From Nelumbo lutea (Eukaryota; Streptophyta; Magnoliopsida; Proteales; Nelumbonaceae), in NCBI GenBank assembly GCA_022828595.1, contig JAKGHH010000007.1, forward strand, positions 39,432,356 to 39,496,355: a stretch of DNA of 64,000 bases. Reading direction: 5' to 3'. Shown here in pieces: positions 34,086-46,508 of this stretch. The stretch's first letter is position 1. Each line of letters begins with the position of its first letter. The notes under the pieces were generated by a model, which ran no database searches, was not told the origin of the DNA, and saw only the letters and a list, made by a program, of their open reading frames with translations. Position numbers and translations under genes: made by a program.

Positions 34086-35790
34086 GGAAGTGCAATGGTC
34101 AAAGACCCTGATTTCCCTTTTTCAATATTACCCCTGCTAAGTAATGAGTTTTGTTTTGTATATATTGACAAATGAGCCTGATTTTGCTTTTACAATATGT
34201 CCTGTATAAAAGCCATAGAAAAAGAAAATAGCAGAAGATTATGTCAACATCAGCGCTTGTCGAAGAATCCATCATGCTTAACCAGCAATGATGAAATATG
34301 TAGATAAGATCTTATGAAATGCATGCCTAAAGGGAAAAAAACACACTGGGTAAAGTACTATACCTTTTTGTAATTTTTCAAGTAAGCAGATAAATAGAGA
34401 TGCTATTTACCTTTCTCATTCCCGTGAATAAATTTATGGAATTAGAAAATTAATCCTAGAATTTGGCATCCTTGATCTCCTAATCAAGTCAAACTAGATT
34501 TTGATGATTACGGTTATGGAAATAAAACAGGTATTGGATACATGGCCTTGGATCAGTGTGTTATTTTTACATATCCATTGTATCTGATTGTGTATGTAGG
34601 AAGAGTGGGAATGGACTTGATCTATTTCTAATTTGGAAGAGTAGCTCCTTCATTTTGTACTTAACATTACTTAATTTTTATTAAGTGAATTAGAGGTAGA
34701 TAGAGCTAGACCTTGTCTTAACTTCAAACTCTTTCCCTTTCATGTTTATTTGTTAGTTAATAAGCTTTATGCTGAATGCTTGTTTAGTTCTTGAGAACAT
34801 TGTTGCTCATCATTTTAAAAGACAATAACTAGTTTATGGTGAACTTGCACATGCAACGCACGTGCCCCACCACTAGTCTATTACCCATTAATAAAAATGA
34901 GAATGGTTCATTGTTTATCATCAAAAGACCCTGATTTCATATTTTCACTTTTACCCCTATTATAAAAAATTTCCACTTTTACCCTTTATCCAAACATCAA
35001 AACACCTCGAGAAAAAAGTGGGTTTATATGTGTTAAAATGGCAGCAGAATAGGTGAACATGAGAGCTATAGATTTTTCACTTGGACACTTGTTGCAAATG
35101 GAACTTAAAGTGTTCTTCTACTTTAAGTTCGATCTTTGATGATAATGAAAGGGTCGATTATGCCAAGTTAATCAGTTTTGTTTCTTTCTCATCAAAATCG
35201 GTTTTGTCAGAAAGCATAGTTGAATGATTGCCATCAAGTAGGACAAATAAGATCCCATTAGCATGGTTCCAACATTCCAACAATATAAGAGTTAATCTAG
35301 CAAGTAAATTACTTCTACCTAATGTATTTTAAATTTTAATTTTAATTTTTTCTCTAAAAATAAAGATGCTGAACTCATCTATTAGACTTAGTCATGCATG
35401 TTTTTCTTTTCTTATATGTCCAATTTGAATACAAGACATTTTTCTTCGGTTCTAATAACATTCTTTTTATAGGACAAACTCTATATTTTAAGTAATGTGT
35501 TTGTTCAATTAACTTACTAACAAATCTAGAAGATGTGAAGATTGGGTGGTTACTAAAACGTACTCCACGTGTTTGGGTTTCAACAAGTCTTAGGTTTGCC
35601 TGGTTATGTTTTCAAGTTTTGGTCTTGAAAGAAAGTATACAGAGGTAGGGTGAAGGGACTAAACAAAAATTGGGTGCTAATACTCATGGTGGTGGTATTT
35701 TATTATTGATAAGACTCTTGCTGTTATGCATGACAATCTCTATTAGCTAAGAATGGAGCATGATGTTATGAGGCATGTAAAGTATGAATT
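34086..35790. other. non-coding interval with short internal repeats
   Basis: TAAAAATGAGAATGG followed by a CAAAGACCCTGATTTC-type word occurs twice, at about 34072 and 34910. Between them, AACTTGCACATGCAACGCAC then GTGCCCCACCACTAGT (34842-34877) is the inverse of the start of the repeats at 18418. No gene recognised. Confidence 0.5.
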
Positions 35791-35794
35791 TTAT

Positions 35795-36530
35795 AGTTGG
35801 TTTACCAAATGCACAGTGAAATAAAGAATCAATCATGGTGGTTGTTGATCACTTTTCTAAGATGGCACATTTCATGCCATGTAGCAACTCTTGATACAAC
35901 TAATGTGGCTAATCTTTACTTCAAAGAGATTGTGAGACTCCATGGTATTGCCATAACAATCACTTCAAGTCAAGATTCTAAGTTGATAAGCCACTTTTGG
36001 AATCTTCTTAGAAACTAGGTAGGTAAACACATTCGATAGTGGGATATCATCCTACCTCAACTTGAATTCACATACAATCATTCAACTAGTTAAACCACTG
36101 GATGTAATCTTTTTGTAGTCTATGGTTGCAATCCTGTCGGCCCATTGGATTTGGCTCCACTTTCCACAATTCAACACTTCAATGGAGGTTTCAATGGAGG
36201 TGCAATGGAACGTGCCAAATCCATTAAGAAGTTGCATGAGCAGGTTTGAGGACAAATTGAGAAGCAAAAATGAGAATTATCAACTGCGGCAAACAAGCAT
36301 AAGAAGTCTACAAATTTCAAAGAAGGAGATTTAATATGGGTTTTGTAATCTAACAGGGATAAGGATAGTTTAAGAGTCTTGAAAGTGGATCAAGAAATGC
36401 CTTAGTGACTAAGAAGATGGGTTAAGGGAAGGTCTAAGAAATTGGCTAAGTTTGGAACTAGGATGATCAAATGGACATCCAAATGAGTGAAAGAATGGAA
36501 TCCCCTCATGTCTTTCTTGTTTATCTATTT
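35795..36530 (+). pseudogene. Ty3/gypsy integrase fragment
   Basis: Contains VANLYFKEIVRLHGIAITIT, LISHFWNLL, LPQLEFTYNHS, LFVVYGCNPVGPLDLAPL and FKEGDLIWV. These are in the order of a gypsy integrase core (HxG loop, second Asp region) and its C-terminal part. Stops and frame changes occur throughout (for example after WNLLRN). The YFKEIVRLHG type suggests a chromovirus-like source distinct from the Tat-like gag at 32222, so these may be separate elements. No chromodomain was seen. Confidence 0.75.
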
Positions 36531-37982
36531 ATAAAACTGAAGAGGCAAGCTGCATGCATTGTGATGCAAAGAGTTGGGATCTTCTTAGTCCCAACTATCG
36601 TTAGAGAAGTAGATCCCGTATTTCTCTCTCCTAAGGACGTATGTCCTTAAGGACTACATGATTGTTAGATCGCACTAGTGGGGACTTGTGTGATGCATGA
36701 GATTTATCAAGAGAAAGTGAAACGATAGAAACTGATAACTATTATAAGGAAGGAATTCCATGTTTTTAAAATAACTAATCTTTATTTTATTGATAGTTAT
36801 AAAAATAATTTAGTAATTTGGATTAGTAATAATAATAAATGATAATAAATTATTGTTAATTACTTAAATAAAATAATTATTTTTCCATATTATCTATTAG
36901 TGTTCTATTTTATTTATTTTACTTTATTAATAATTAAATGTTACAATTTTTTGTAAATATTACTTAAATATTTAAAATACTTAAATATTAGTAAATATTT
37001 AAAATTAGGTTTTAGTCATAATTAATCTAAGCCTGAGCTCGAGGTTTAAGACTTCAAGTTGGACTTTGGTTTATCGTTAACCTGATCCAATCCCCAAGTT
37101 ACACCCCTAAGAGCAATGCAACATTCATAATTAGACTGAACCAAACCAAATAGAACCCATGCACACATTTTTTTTGGGTTCTTAACTATTTTTAAATGAA
37201 AATTATTAATATTGAAGCCAAAGGAGCTATGGGCTACCCCCATTGTGTAGCCTAATGAACAAAAAAAAATCTTGAGTCGAACCCCAAGCGTAATAATATT
37301 TTCCTAGGCCTAGGATTGGGATAGGCTTGTTCGTGTTAATTATAAAACTATGATATTTATAAATATTTTTATTTAACTTTAATTTATTATAAAATATATA
37401 TAATGATTTTTATCTATATATTAATTTGTTATCTAAATATATATGCATATAACATTTAGTTCAAGGTTAGGGGTTGCTTAGCGTGGGCCTTGCTCGTTAA
37501 AGCTATCAATAGACTCCAAAAGTCCAATGCCCAATTTGACTCCAAATCTCATTAAGTATCCTTGATTTGGATGTTAGAACTTTTATTTGATAAATAATCA
37601 GGCCAGATGTGGATTTAACCCCATCCGATCTAATTAAAATCTGAGTCCAATAAAAAATATTATTTTACATATACATGTAGTATAATTATGTATACATATA
37701 GTATAATTATGTATACTTATAGATATTATATAATTATATAAACTTATATATTTATTAAGTTTAGTATCAAGTTTCATATTATAAGTTTTTGACAATTAAC
37801 CAATTAAATAGAACTTAAATATGAAGTAAATAAATAGAATTTGGATGGGAGTGAAACTCCCTATCTTTGGAACATAATAGGCTTATAATGGAAGAGGCCT
37901 ATAGAAATATGATAAAATAGGTTAATGATGGAAGGGGTGAAACCTATGTCTTAGAATTTTCTCCCTCTTTCTCTCTCATTAG
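36531..37982. other. AT-rich non-coding interval, nothing firmly recognised
   Basis: Contains short words such as AAGTTACACCCCTAAGAGC (about 37096) that resemble a hAT-type terminus, but no partner end or target duplication was found. The open frame 37046-37243 is not supported. Confidence 0.4.
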
Positions 37983-38796
37983 TGTCGACACAAATTTCAT
38001 GTATTTGATTAACACAAAATATAGAGACAAATTAAAAAAATAAATTTTTAATAAAAAATAAACAAGGGAATGAACTCTCTTTGATTTCTACTCGATGACA
38101 TGAGCAACCTCTAAGTAACGGTCGAATTTGGTGAAGACGAGGGTTGTCGGTATGTTTCTCGTATTTCTTAAAGTGTTGATGTGGATTTCCTTAATTTTGG
38201 TCATTTGGGAGATTTGATGTAGATTTCTTCACTCCGGGCTTCGTGCTCGAGCGGCTGTGAAGGATGCTTCTCTAAGAAGGGCCTTTGTGGTGGCTTGATC
38301 TTCTTTGGAGAGCTTGAATCCAAGTGTATTGTTGAGAAAGAAGCAGTTTTTCCCTTCTTCCTTTTCTCTTGATCTTTCAGTTGTTGGAGTTTGCAGGAGT
38401 TTGTAGTTGCTTGCAAACCTCAAGTATTGGTGTATGAGAGCTTCTTGCAATGTGATTCTCCAAAAGGAACTCTTTCTTCCTAGGCAAGGCTATTTATAGC
38501 CAAGGATTAAGGCTGCCACCTCAGCCCACTTAGCTAACAAATCCCATGTTTGTGGGGTGTTGGGTTAGGATTAATTCCCATGCATGCACCATTATGTAGG
38601 AGTTAGTGGTCTTGCTAATGGGACCACCTATTACAATAGGATATGGGCCAGATTGGACTTGATACACTTTGATCCTTAGGCCATCAAGACATATTTATGT
38701 AGTCTTGGGCCTTGGGCCCATGAAGGCCCATATTAATTCAGAGGTTGTCATGTAAAGTAAGCCCATTTATTTGGCTTAAAAATTCACATGTCTACA
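37983..38796 (-). repeat. probable LTR on the - strand, about 814 bp
   Basis: On the - strand it starts TGTAGACATGTGAATTTTT (38796) and ends TTTGTGTCGACA (37983). The ends TGTAGACA/TGTCGACA form a short inverted repeat. The preceding bases CTTCGAGAGGGCATT could be a polypurine tract, making this a 3' LTR. A TATA box (GGCTATAAATAGCC) and a transcribed leader fit an LTR. No matching second LTR or target duplication was found, so confidence is limited. Open frames at 38201-38450 lie in the leader. Confidence 0.5.
38491..38505 (-). promoter_or_regulatory. TATA box in the probable LTR
   Basis: CTATAAATAGCC in the - strand context GGCTATAAATAGCCTTGCC, followed about 30 bases later by AAGGAAGAAAGAG; a strong plant-type TATA element. 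Confidence 0.6.
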
Positions 38797-39518
38797 AATG
38801 CCCTCTCGAAGACGAGGTGAGGGAGCTCCGTACAATGCCGCTGTCCTCAACAATATTGATTTTCATATTGGATGGTAACTTGACTTGAATGTTTGTGGAG
38901 ATCTTGTTCAGCTTGTGGGCCTTGAGGAGATGTCATGACATGTGGCTGACCTTGGGTAACTAAACCCCAAAAGAATTTGCAAGTCTCGTAGCCAATATTC
39001 CTTCTACAAAAGTTGGTCTATCTAATGTTCGATTTCCATAGAGTCCTTTTGCCACTCTAATTCTCTTACTCTATTAGCTGCCGAGTCAATCCATTAGTTG
39101 GAATTTTATACTATCTTGTCATTGAAGTCTCGTTGGGGTTGTTATTGGAGGAGTCCCATAGTTTGTTGGACTCCTAGTACAACACGTACAACCCAATCTT
39201 TTATAAACATACCCCCACCACCATCATAGGACCTTACTTACTCGAAACACGAAAGCAATACTTTAGTTGCTTGAATTATGATTAGAGCCCTTAATGCTTG
39301 TGAAGATTTTTTTATAGTTATTGATGCTGTCAAAGAAGCCCACTCTCTTTTCATCGTTTATTGCTGCTTGCCATCAGAGCCGAAATCGAAATCAAAACCT
39401 TTGAAAGCTTTAAGCGGGTCTTCTTTTCTTCCGAAAAAATACAAAGATTATTGTTGCAGATTCAGGTTAGTGTATCATTTACAGCCATAGCACGTTGACT
39501 CCCTTTGTCCTTTTTATG
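38797..39518. other. interval between the probable LTR and the chromovirus complex
   Basis: Rich in TAG-type words; may hold internal sequence of the element ending at 38796. The open frame at 39278-39490 (FIVIDAVKEAHSLFIVYC) is not recognised; it ends near a GT that could be a splice site (CAG/GTTAGT at 39464-39469), but no supporting homology was recalled. Confidence 0.35.
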
Positions 39519-39523
39519 ATTTG

Positions 39524-39839
39524 GATGCCCCAACCAACAAAGTTATAAATGCACATTGGATAGGATCTGTGATTCTGTGGTATCGCCCTCTTCTCTCTGG
39601 CGAGAAGAGGCTCGAGACCGCCCTCGAGCTATAGTGACTAAAAGTTCACCGCTCCAGAGGAAAGATAGAGAAAACAGGAAATTTATAATGTCATTCACGC
39701 TTGTAATATCAGATCGATGGGTTTGGATTCTAGTGGGCCTTGACTGGGTATGTGGGCTCAATCTGCTGCTCTGATGGGTCTCTCTCTGGAGGAGTCATAA
39801 AGGTAGGTTGGGCCGAGGTGTCCATTGGTATGCATATCA
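39524..39839 (-). repeat. chromovirus 3' LTR
   Basis: Starts at 39839 on the - strand directly after the purine tract AAGGGGGAGGGGG (39852-39840). The first 130 or so bases match the 5' LTR at 61761, apart from a short insertion. The distal part does not match the 5' LTR, which is shorter (148 bp). The end is set by the 5-bp flank duplication. Confidence 0.75.
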
Positions 39840-39852
39840 CCCCCTCCCCCTT
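39840..39852 (-). other. polypurine tract of the chromovirus
   Basis: AAGGGGGAGGGGG on the - strand immediately before the LTR start TGATATGC. Primes plus-strand synthesis in retrotransposons. Confidence 0.85.
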
Positions 39853-40876
39853 ATCATAAGCCTTGTCCACAAGGTGAGCTCTAGGGTAACTCACTTTCAA
39901 AGTCTCCCAGTCCTCCCAAGTAGCATCAGTAGGTTGGGTGCCTTCCCATTGTATCAGCATTTCTATCCCTGCTCTTTCCCCTTTTTTGACTATCCGACGG
40001 GCTAGTATTACCATGGGACAGGGGGATAAAGACCCATTGGCATTCAGAGGGGGTAAGGTGGTCATGGGTTAGCCCTGACTCCCCAATTTTTTCTTGAGCC
40101 ATGAAACATGGAAGAATGGGTGTAGTTTACATTCAGGGGGTAATAATTCCAATCGGTACGCCACTGGACCAATCTTCTCGAGCACTTTGTAAGGTCCATA
40201 GAAGCAAGCTGCCAGTTTTTGGGACTTCCTCAAAGCACGACTGGTTTTCCTGTAGGGCTGAAGGCGTAGAAAAACTAGATCACCAACCTCAAATTGCCTC
40301 ACTTCTGTGTTTGTCTGCCATGACCTTCATACGGTTTTGTGCCTGGGTCAAGTTTTCCTTGAGTTGTGATAAAATCTTATCCCTCTCTAGCAGTTCATCT
40401 TCTACAGCTTGAGACTGTGCTGTTTCGGCAATGTAAGTTAAGGGTGTAGGAGGAAGTATGCCATAAACTGCCTGAAATGGGGTGATCTTGGAAGAGTGAT
40501 AGGTGGTATTATACCACCATTTTGCTAGGGCCAACCACTTAGCCCAACTGTGGGGTTGCATGCTTGCAAAACACCGTAAATAGGTCTCTAGAGTTCTGTT
40601 AGTATCTCCGTTTGGCCAACTGACTGGGGGTGATAAGCTGAACTCATACACAATTCCATCCCCTATAATTTAAATACTTCATTCCAAAAGGTGCTGGAAA
40701 AAGTGGGGGTGATAAGCTGAACTCACTGACTATACTATCGATGAGGGCATCCCATGTAAGCAGAATATTTCTTGCATGAAGACCTTTGCAATGCCATGAG
40801 CTATAGATGGATGAGTGATTGCAATGAAGTGCCCATACTTAGATAGGCGATCTACCACTATTAGTATATATGTCTT
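39840..40876 (-). pseudogene. chromovirus integrase C-terminal half with chromodomain
   Basis: From the insertion site downward on the - strand: DRLSKYGHFIAITHP, then integrase PHSWAKWLALAKWWYNTTYH and TPFQAVYGILPPTPLTYI (40289-40651). Next come [18 protein letters not shown] and [20 protein letters not shown] (40069-40302). A chromodomain, IEMLIQWEGTQPTDATWEDW (about 39880-39970), leads to the stop near 39730 inside the LTR. Chromodomains direct such elements to heterochromatin. The stretch 40620-40725 carries a local duplication of GGGGGTGATAAGCTGAACTCA and a deletion of the usual second-Asp to Glu segment. Separate frames show indels. Confidence 0.85.
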
Positions 40877-42781
40877 TGAAGGGATTAGAGATCCATCATA
40901 TGGATGGCCGAACTTATAGGTAGGTTGGGCGAAATTTCAAAAATTTCCTCTCCCCTCATCTATGAATCACATTCCCTATTTTAGAAAATCTGCATTTTCA
41001 ATGATCAACCATAAATCAAACCAGATCTGAAACCAGAAACAGGAGAGGGATATACCTGATACGGAGAAGTAGTATCTCCCAATGGAGGTGTTCACGCCCA
41101 AGGTAAGAACCAAAGACTACTCCCACTGAAAATGGCGTAGTGTAGGATGGAGAAGAATCAGCAGTGTTCTTCCAAACGAACCGAACCCTTCACAAGAATT
41201 CGCTGGAGGTAGTGAGAACACCTTTAGATCAGCCTTTCTCCAAAAACTGATATCAAGATCCAATCTTGATCGCTCCTACTAGAAAGAGGAGATCGAATTG
41301 GCAGTAATGGTGGTGGCAGGAAAGCGGCAGCAAGGAGAAAATAGTTCAGTCTCACTGGGTGTTGTGTTCTCTTTTTGAATTTCGAATGTGATTGATCTTC
41401 TATAGTTGCCGCCCCCTTCTCCTTTCATAACCTTAAAGGGATCAGTTCCTAATCCCATTAGGAACTGCTAATCCAAGTCATATTTGGATCTGAATTCCCC
41501 TTAAGTGATAAGGATAGACCATTATCTTATATGCATATTAGATTAGTCTTCTCCTAATCTGATTAAGAGGTTTCCAGATCTGAATCTGTATTCAGATTTG
41601 GACTCTCATAGTGGATAGGGTAAAATCCTATCCTATCTACTAATCTAATCTCAGATTTGCCCCTTCTTTAATTGATCAAAGCAGCCCAGTTTGAAATGGG
41701 CTTTAGGCCCATTAATAGTATGTGCTCACTTAGCCTTCCAAACTATTGCCCAGTTGGGCTTCTTTGTATGGCATGGGACCCAAGCATTGATCTACACATC
41801 AACCACAAGGGTTCGGCCCAGCCTTTCTTACAAGGCCTAGCCAAATTCACTGGAAAGCCCAACGAGCCCCTTGAGCCCATCACATGGACTCTATGGGCCC
41901 AACATTTACACTAAGTGGTCCCTGGGCCAAGCCACCTTGTAACACCTAGGGACTGTGAGCAGATACAAGATTAGCCCATCAGGTATTATTTTTAATGGTC
42001 TTACACTTAACCTCTTAGCCCATAATGATCATACACTGCTCGACAAGAGAGGACCTCTCCCTCGACTGCAAGGAACAGTGCTACACTCTCTACTCACATG
42101 GATCCCGGGAATAAAAACCTTTTTTGCAAACATTTTGAAACCATATTTATATAAGATATATTTTGCAAAAGAAATTTCAACGATTGAAATCGGTTGTCGG
42201 CTGTCTTGGTTTCCATCAGAGAGAGTGCATCCCCAATCATTTCCTTTGTTCGACAAAGCGGCTGGTCCTGTCACTATGATCACCCACTCAAATGAATTCT
42301 CATGCTGTCCCAATATACCCAGGTTTTGACCCCTGCTAAGGATCTCACTGATTGGCATATCAAAGACATCCCAATCCGACACCTAGTGCAGTGTCATAAT
42401 CGAGTCTAGGGGTCAGGTGTAACTTTTCAGTTTTGCCCATTAATCTCCATGGTCCAGGGCAATACTGGAAATCTGGTCCGGTTCAGGGTTTCAAGTAAAC
42501 CTACACTGCATGTACCTCGGGTCTAACTCTGGCAGCTGAGACGGGACACCTCAACACTTGGCGGCACACCAGTGTCAGCCTTAGCAAGATAAATCTCCCC
42601 AGACTTATCCAACGGTTGTGAACATTCTAAACTAACACGAGTCTCATTAATTGTCCAGTTTAAGGGTATTACACAGAAACACACCACAATAACAAGAATC
42701 AAATATGTACTTTATTCATTTACAATAAATGTCATAATGTACATCATTCTGATTGGAGCTAATGGCATACACTATCTAACA
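40877..42781 (-). repeat. 3' LTR of copia element A
   Basis: 1905 bp, starting TGTTAGATAGTGTATGCC at 42781 and ending ATCCCTTCA at 40877. Clearly diverged from its partner at 46509-48410: by eye roughly 30 differences in the first 340 aligned bases at the 40877 end, which indicates an old insertion. Confidence 0.93.
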
Positions 42782-42790
42782 GCTCCCACT
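42782..42790 (-). other. polypurine tract of copia element A
   Basis: AGTGGGAGC on the - strand immediately before the 3' LTR start TGTTAGA. Confidence 0.8.
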
Positions 42791-44768
42791 TGCACTTAGG
42801 TCCAATCTGGTATAAGCCGGAGTCCCAGACTTTTCACGGGTTTCTCAAACACATTTTGTGTGAGTGGCTTATTCAACGCGTCTGCTACATTCTCCGCTAA
42901 TGCTACCTTCTGAATTAGGATGTCCCCTCTACCAATAATCTCCTGCAGTATGAGGTACTTTCTCAAACACACGGCTTCCTTGGCAGCTTCACTTGTGGCA
43001 ATGTATTCGGCTTCGGTTGTGGAGTCTGCCGTGAGCCCCTATTTGCTGCTTTTCCAACAAACAACACACAATCCTATCATGAAAACATACCCAGATGTAG
43101 ACTTTCTATCATCTGAATCCGACTAGAAAACGGCATCAGTATACCCCTGGATCTGTAGTGAGCTACCATCGAATACCAAACAAAACTCTTTTGCCCTTCG
43201 AAAGGACTTAAGTATATTTTTCACAGCAGTCAAGTGCTCTTGCCCTAGGTTGGCCTAGAATCTGCTTACCACACTCACTGCCTGAACAATGTCAGGACGA
43301 GTGCACAGCATGGAATACATGATGCTCCCTACGACTGAGGCATAGGGAACATCCTTCATGCCCTCAATCTCCTCAGAAGTCTTGGGGGACATCTTCTTGG
43401 AGAGAGTGACTACGTGCCTGAAAGGAACATTTTAGGCTTACCGTTAAATGGCCATTTTGTCATCTTACCCTGAAGGCAAGGCTCACAAGTGGGAAGATCT
43501 TCTACAATTAGAAAATCCAAAGGAACATTCTTTACCATCCTTGTGATACGGTCAACACCGATATGGCCAAGTCGGTAATGCCACAGGCATGTGGGATTAA
43601 TGGTATCACAGATTCTTTTCTTGGGGATATCAGCCGACGTAGTTTTGGCTATGTTAGTTTCTAGAGAAGGATGTAGAACATAAAGACCGTTCTCCAGTTC
43701 CCCTTATGTGATGAATCTGTTGTTTCTTTTAATAGTAATCGTATTACTAAAGAAGACAAAATAACCTTCCGCACACAATTTTGAGACAGAAATCAAATTT
43801 CTTCTTAAATTCTGTACAAAAAGACAATCTTTGAGTATAATTATTCATTCTCTAAAAATTAACTCTACGGTTCCTATAGCTGCAACTGCAACATTTGCAG
43901 AAGTCCCCAAGTAAAGCGCTACTTCTCCTTCACTCAGCCTTCTGCTTACCTTGAACCCTTACAGTGAGTTACACGCATGAGTTGAAGCCCTGGAGTTAAT
44001 ACACCAAGAATTAGAAGCATCCAACAAATTGGTTTCTATGACACAAGATTCGAGATTACTTTTCTTGGATTCTAGGTATTGAGGACAGTTCCTCTTCCAG
44101 TGGCTGGTCTGCTTGCAATAGTGATAGGCATCTGATGCCTTGTCCTTCCTCAACTTCTTGGGTTTGGAGGCCTTCTTAATTAATTCCTCGGCTCTCTGCA
44201 ACATAGTGCTGAGTTCCTGCAAGCTGACATTCAGCTTGTTCATGTTGTAATTCATGATGAATGGATTGAAGGATGTAGGCAAAGAGTTGAGAATAGCATC
44301 AATCTAGGTTACTAGATCCAACCCGGATCCAAAAGCCTCTAGTTCCTTGATATAACCCATCATCCAAAGACAATGGTCGTGAACCTGTTGGCCCTTGGAC
44401 ATCTGTGCGGTCATGAATTGTTTCAAGACCTTCTGCCAAGTAGAACGGTTCTGCTCTTCATACATTGCCTTGATACTGTCCAATATGTCCTTGGCTAGTT
44501 CGATCTGATCGAACTATCTCTGTATTGGATTATCCAATGAGGCAATGATATAGTAGCAGGCAAGGGAGTTTTTCTCCTCCCATTCTTGGTATTCTCTCCT
44601 TCGGGCCTCAGAAGCCCTATCTCCCGGACGTTCCGGGGCAAGATTATTGGCCACCTTATCCAACTTTTCAGAGGTCAAGACCAACATGAGGTTACGGTAC
44701 CAGTCGGCATAGTTTGGGCCCTTAAGCTTGTTGTCATCAAGAAGCTTTGCAAATTGTCCGTTTGCCAT
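42790..44768 (-). pseudogene. copia element A gag and residual pol
   Basis: The gag start is at 44768 on the - strand: NGQFAKLLDDNKLKGPNYAD then WYRNLMLVLTSEKLDKVA. The gag capsid end is SFNPFIMNYNMNKLNVSLQE and the zinc knuckle is YHYCKQTSHWKRNC (43959-44282). The protease site reads CINSRASTHACN, so the catalytic D-S-G is lost. The pre-integrase part covers about 43440-43720. At about 43436 the sequence jumps straight to the end of RT/RNase H (GSIMY-, EAEY- and VKSLGLRL-like residues). Integrase and the catalytic RT region are absent. Gag resembles the UBN2-type of Angela/BARE-like copia; that lineage call is inference. Confidence 0.85.
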
Positions 44769-46494
44769 TTTCTGATAAAAGAGCAAACATCAGTCCACAA
44801 CCTAATTTGATTCATGTTCATTACATAGATATGGCTTTTAATCTATGTTCCATTCCCATTTGTTCATCTCTGAGATTCTCTCCTATCTCAGTGACGAAGA
44901 CAGCAACTTGTCTCTAGAAATGTGGGAAACCACATAAGGTGCATGGAGCCAACTGTTTCGGCTGCAAAACCCCACCACCTTTCTGTGAAGGATCATATCT
45001 ACTCATCATATGAGCTTTCCCTTTGGCCTCTGTCAGACAAGGTTCATAGCCTTTTTAGGTTAAACCTTTCTATCCAGTGAGTGCTCACCCATCATATTCG
45101 TGAACGCCAAGGTACCGTGAGAGAGTTCCCAATTTCTGGTGAAGCCCCTCCCACATCAGTCAATGATGCCCCTATCATCTTATGAAACACTCAGACAAAT
45201 CCAATAGCAAATGGATAACACATTTTCTGCTGCGTTTCCTCATTACTAAGGATTCACCTTCATGCTAATGATGGAAGGCCTTTAGAGAGTTCATCATATG
45301 AATCTCCCTATCACATGCACTCATATTGCTGGAGGGAACAAAATTTACGCCCTAGTTTAATTTAGGTCAAACCAAAGTGGCTCCCACTGACTTTCATAAA
45401 GCCAGATTTTGCTAGGCCTTAAACGGCTAGGGTTCCACACGGATCCTCTTCAAGAGGTGTGGGGCCCACCACTAAGGGAGATCATCCTATGATCTTTAGG
45501 GACACCATGGCAATGATGTGCATTCAGCCATAGTGTGCGCAAGAGCCACTGTCGTATCTGCATGAGCCAAGTACATATGGCACATGTACGTGGCACATCA
45601 CACATCCATACATCACATACAAGGATAAATTGATCCAATCAATTAAATATTTGTAAAGCTCATAATTAAAGCCCATTTTAATCCATAACTTTAACAATTA
45701 ACATTATCTAGGTATATGGGCCGAATTAGGGTTAAGCAGTTCGGCTCATATAGCTTTTCCTGCAAAAGTGGGCTTTTTGCAGTTTTAACAATTTAAAACT
45801 GAGCCTTACAGGTTGGGCCGAATTAAACTCTTAATTAATTATCAATCCTTATGCCCATCAGTGGGAAATTAGGGCTGACAATCAGCCTCCATCGAACCCT
45901 AGATTCGGTCCAACCAGTTTGGGCCAATTTAGTTCGAATGGGTCTAGGGTTTGATGTTTAATTAAAGATTTAATCCAAGAAACTGATATGAAATTAAATA
46001 CTGATTAAAGAAAAACAAGAATCAGTCAAAGGGGGCTGTTCGCACATTCCATCCTACAAAACAGAGGTTAGATCATAGTATGCAGTTTCACAAACTGCAA
46101 ATCACAGGTAGCGATCTTGACATCTACAAATTCTCCTTCTGCGCCACCATCTTCGATCAAGAAAATAAAATAAATAGAAAACATAATTTTTATTAATATT
46201 ACATCTGATCGAATCCTATACATTCAGTCTAGAAAAAAAAAATTATTTACAAACCATAATGTAAAAAGAAACTGCAAATCACAGATTCACTGCGCCAGTC
46301 AAGATTTCGATCTCTAGTTGTACGAACAACCCATAAATCAAGAAAATAATAAAGAATTGTTCTAAATAAAATTCAGATTTATAAAATTTAATTTCACCAT
46401 TCACCCTCTGTCTCGGAAACAAATTTTCTAGAACACCTTCCGCCCATTTGCGCAGGTTCAAATCTACATTATTTTGGTTCAAGATTTGAACCTA
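44769..46494 (-). other. long 5' leader of copia element A
   Basis: About 1.7 kb between the primer-binding site and gag start, closely matching 52564-54326 of element B. It holds a short frame (45450-45638) whose last 40 residues share frame and most residues with 53248-53496 in B (LNAHHCHGVPKDH, MISLSGGPH). Confidence 0.7.
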
Positions 46495-46507
46495 GGCTCT
46501 GATACCA
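46495..46507 (-). other. primer-binding site of copia element A (tRNA-iMet type)
   Basis: TGGTATCAGAGCC on the - strand, one base after the 5' LTR end CCCTTCA. It matches the initiator-Met tRNA 3' end used by many plant copia elements. Confidence 0.9.
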
Positions 46508-46508
46508 C

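Noticed and set aside
38201..38450. Two overlapping minus-strand open frames
   Set aside because: They fall in the transcribed leader of a probable LTR, overlap each other and have no protein motif.
39278..39490. Open frame ending near a possible GT splice donor, considered as a host exon
   Set aside because: No recognisable motif, no partner exon and no promoter; left as unassigned sequence.
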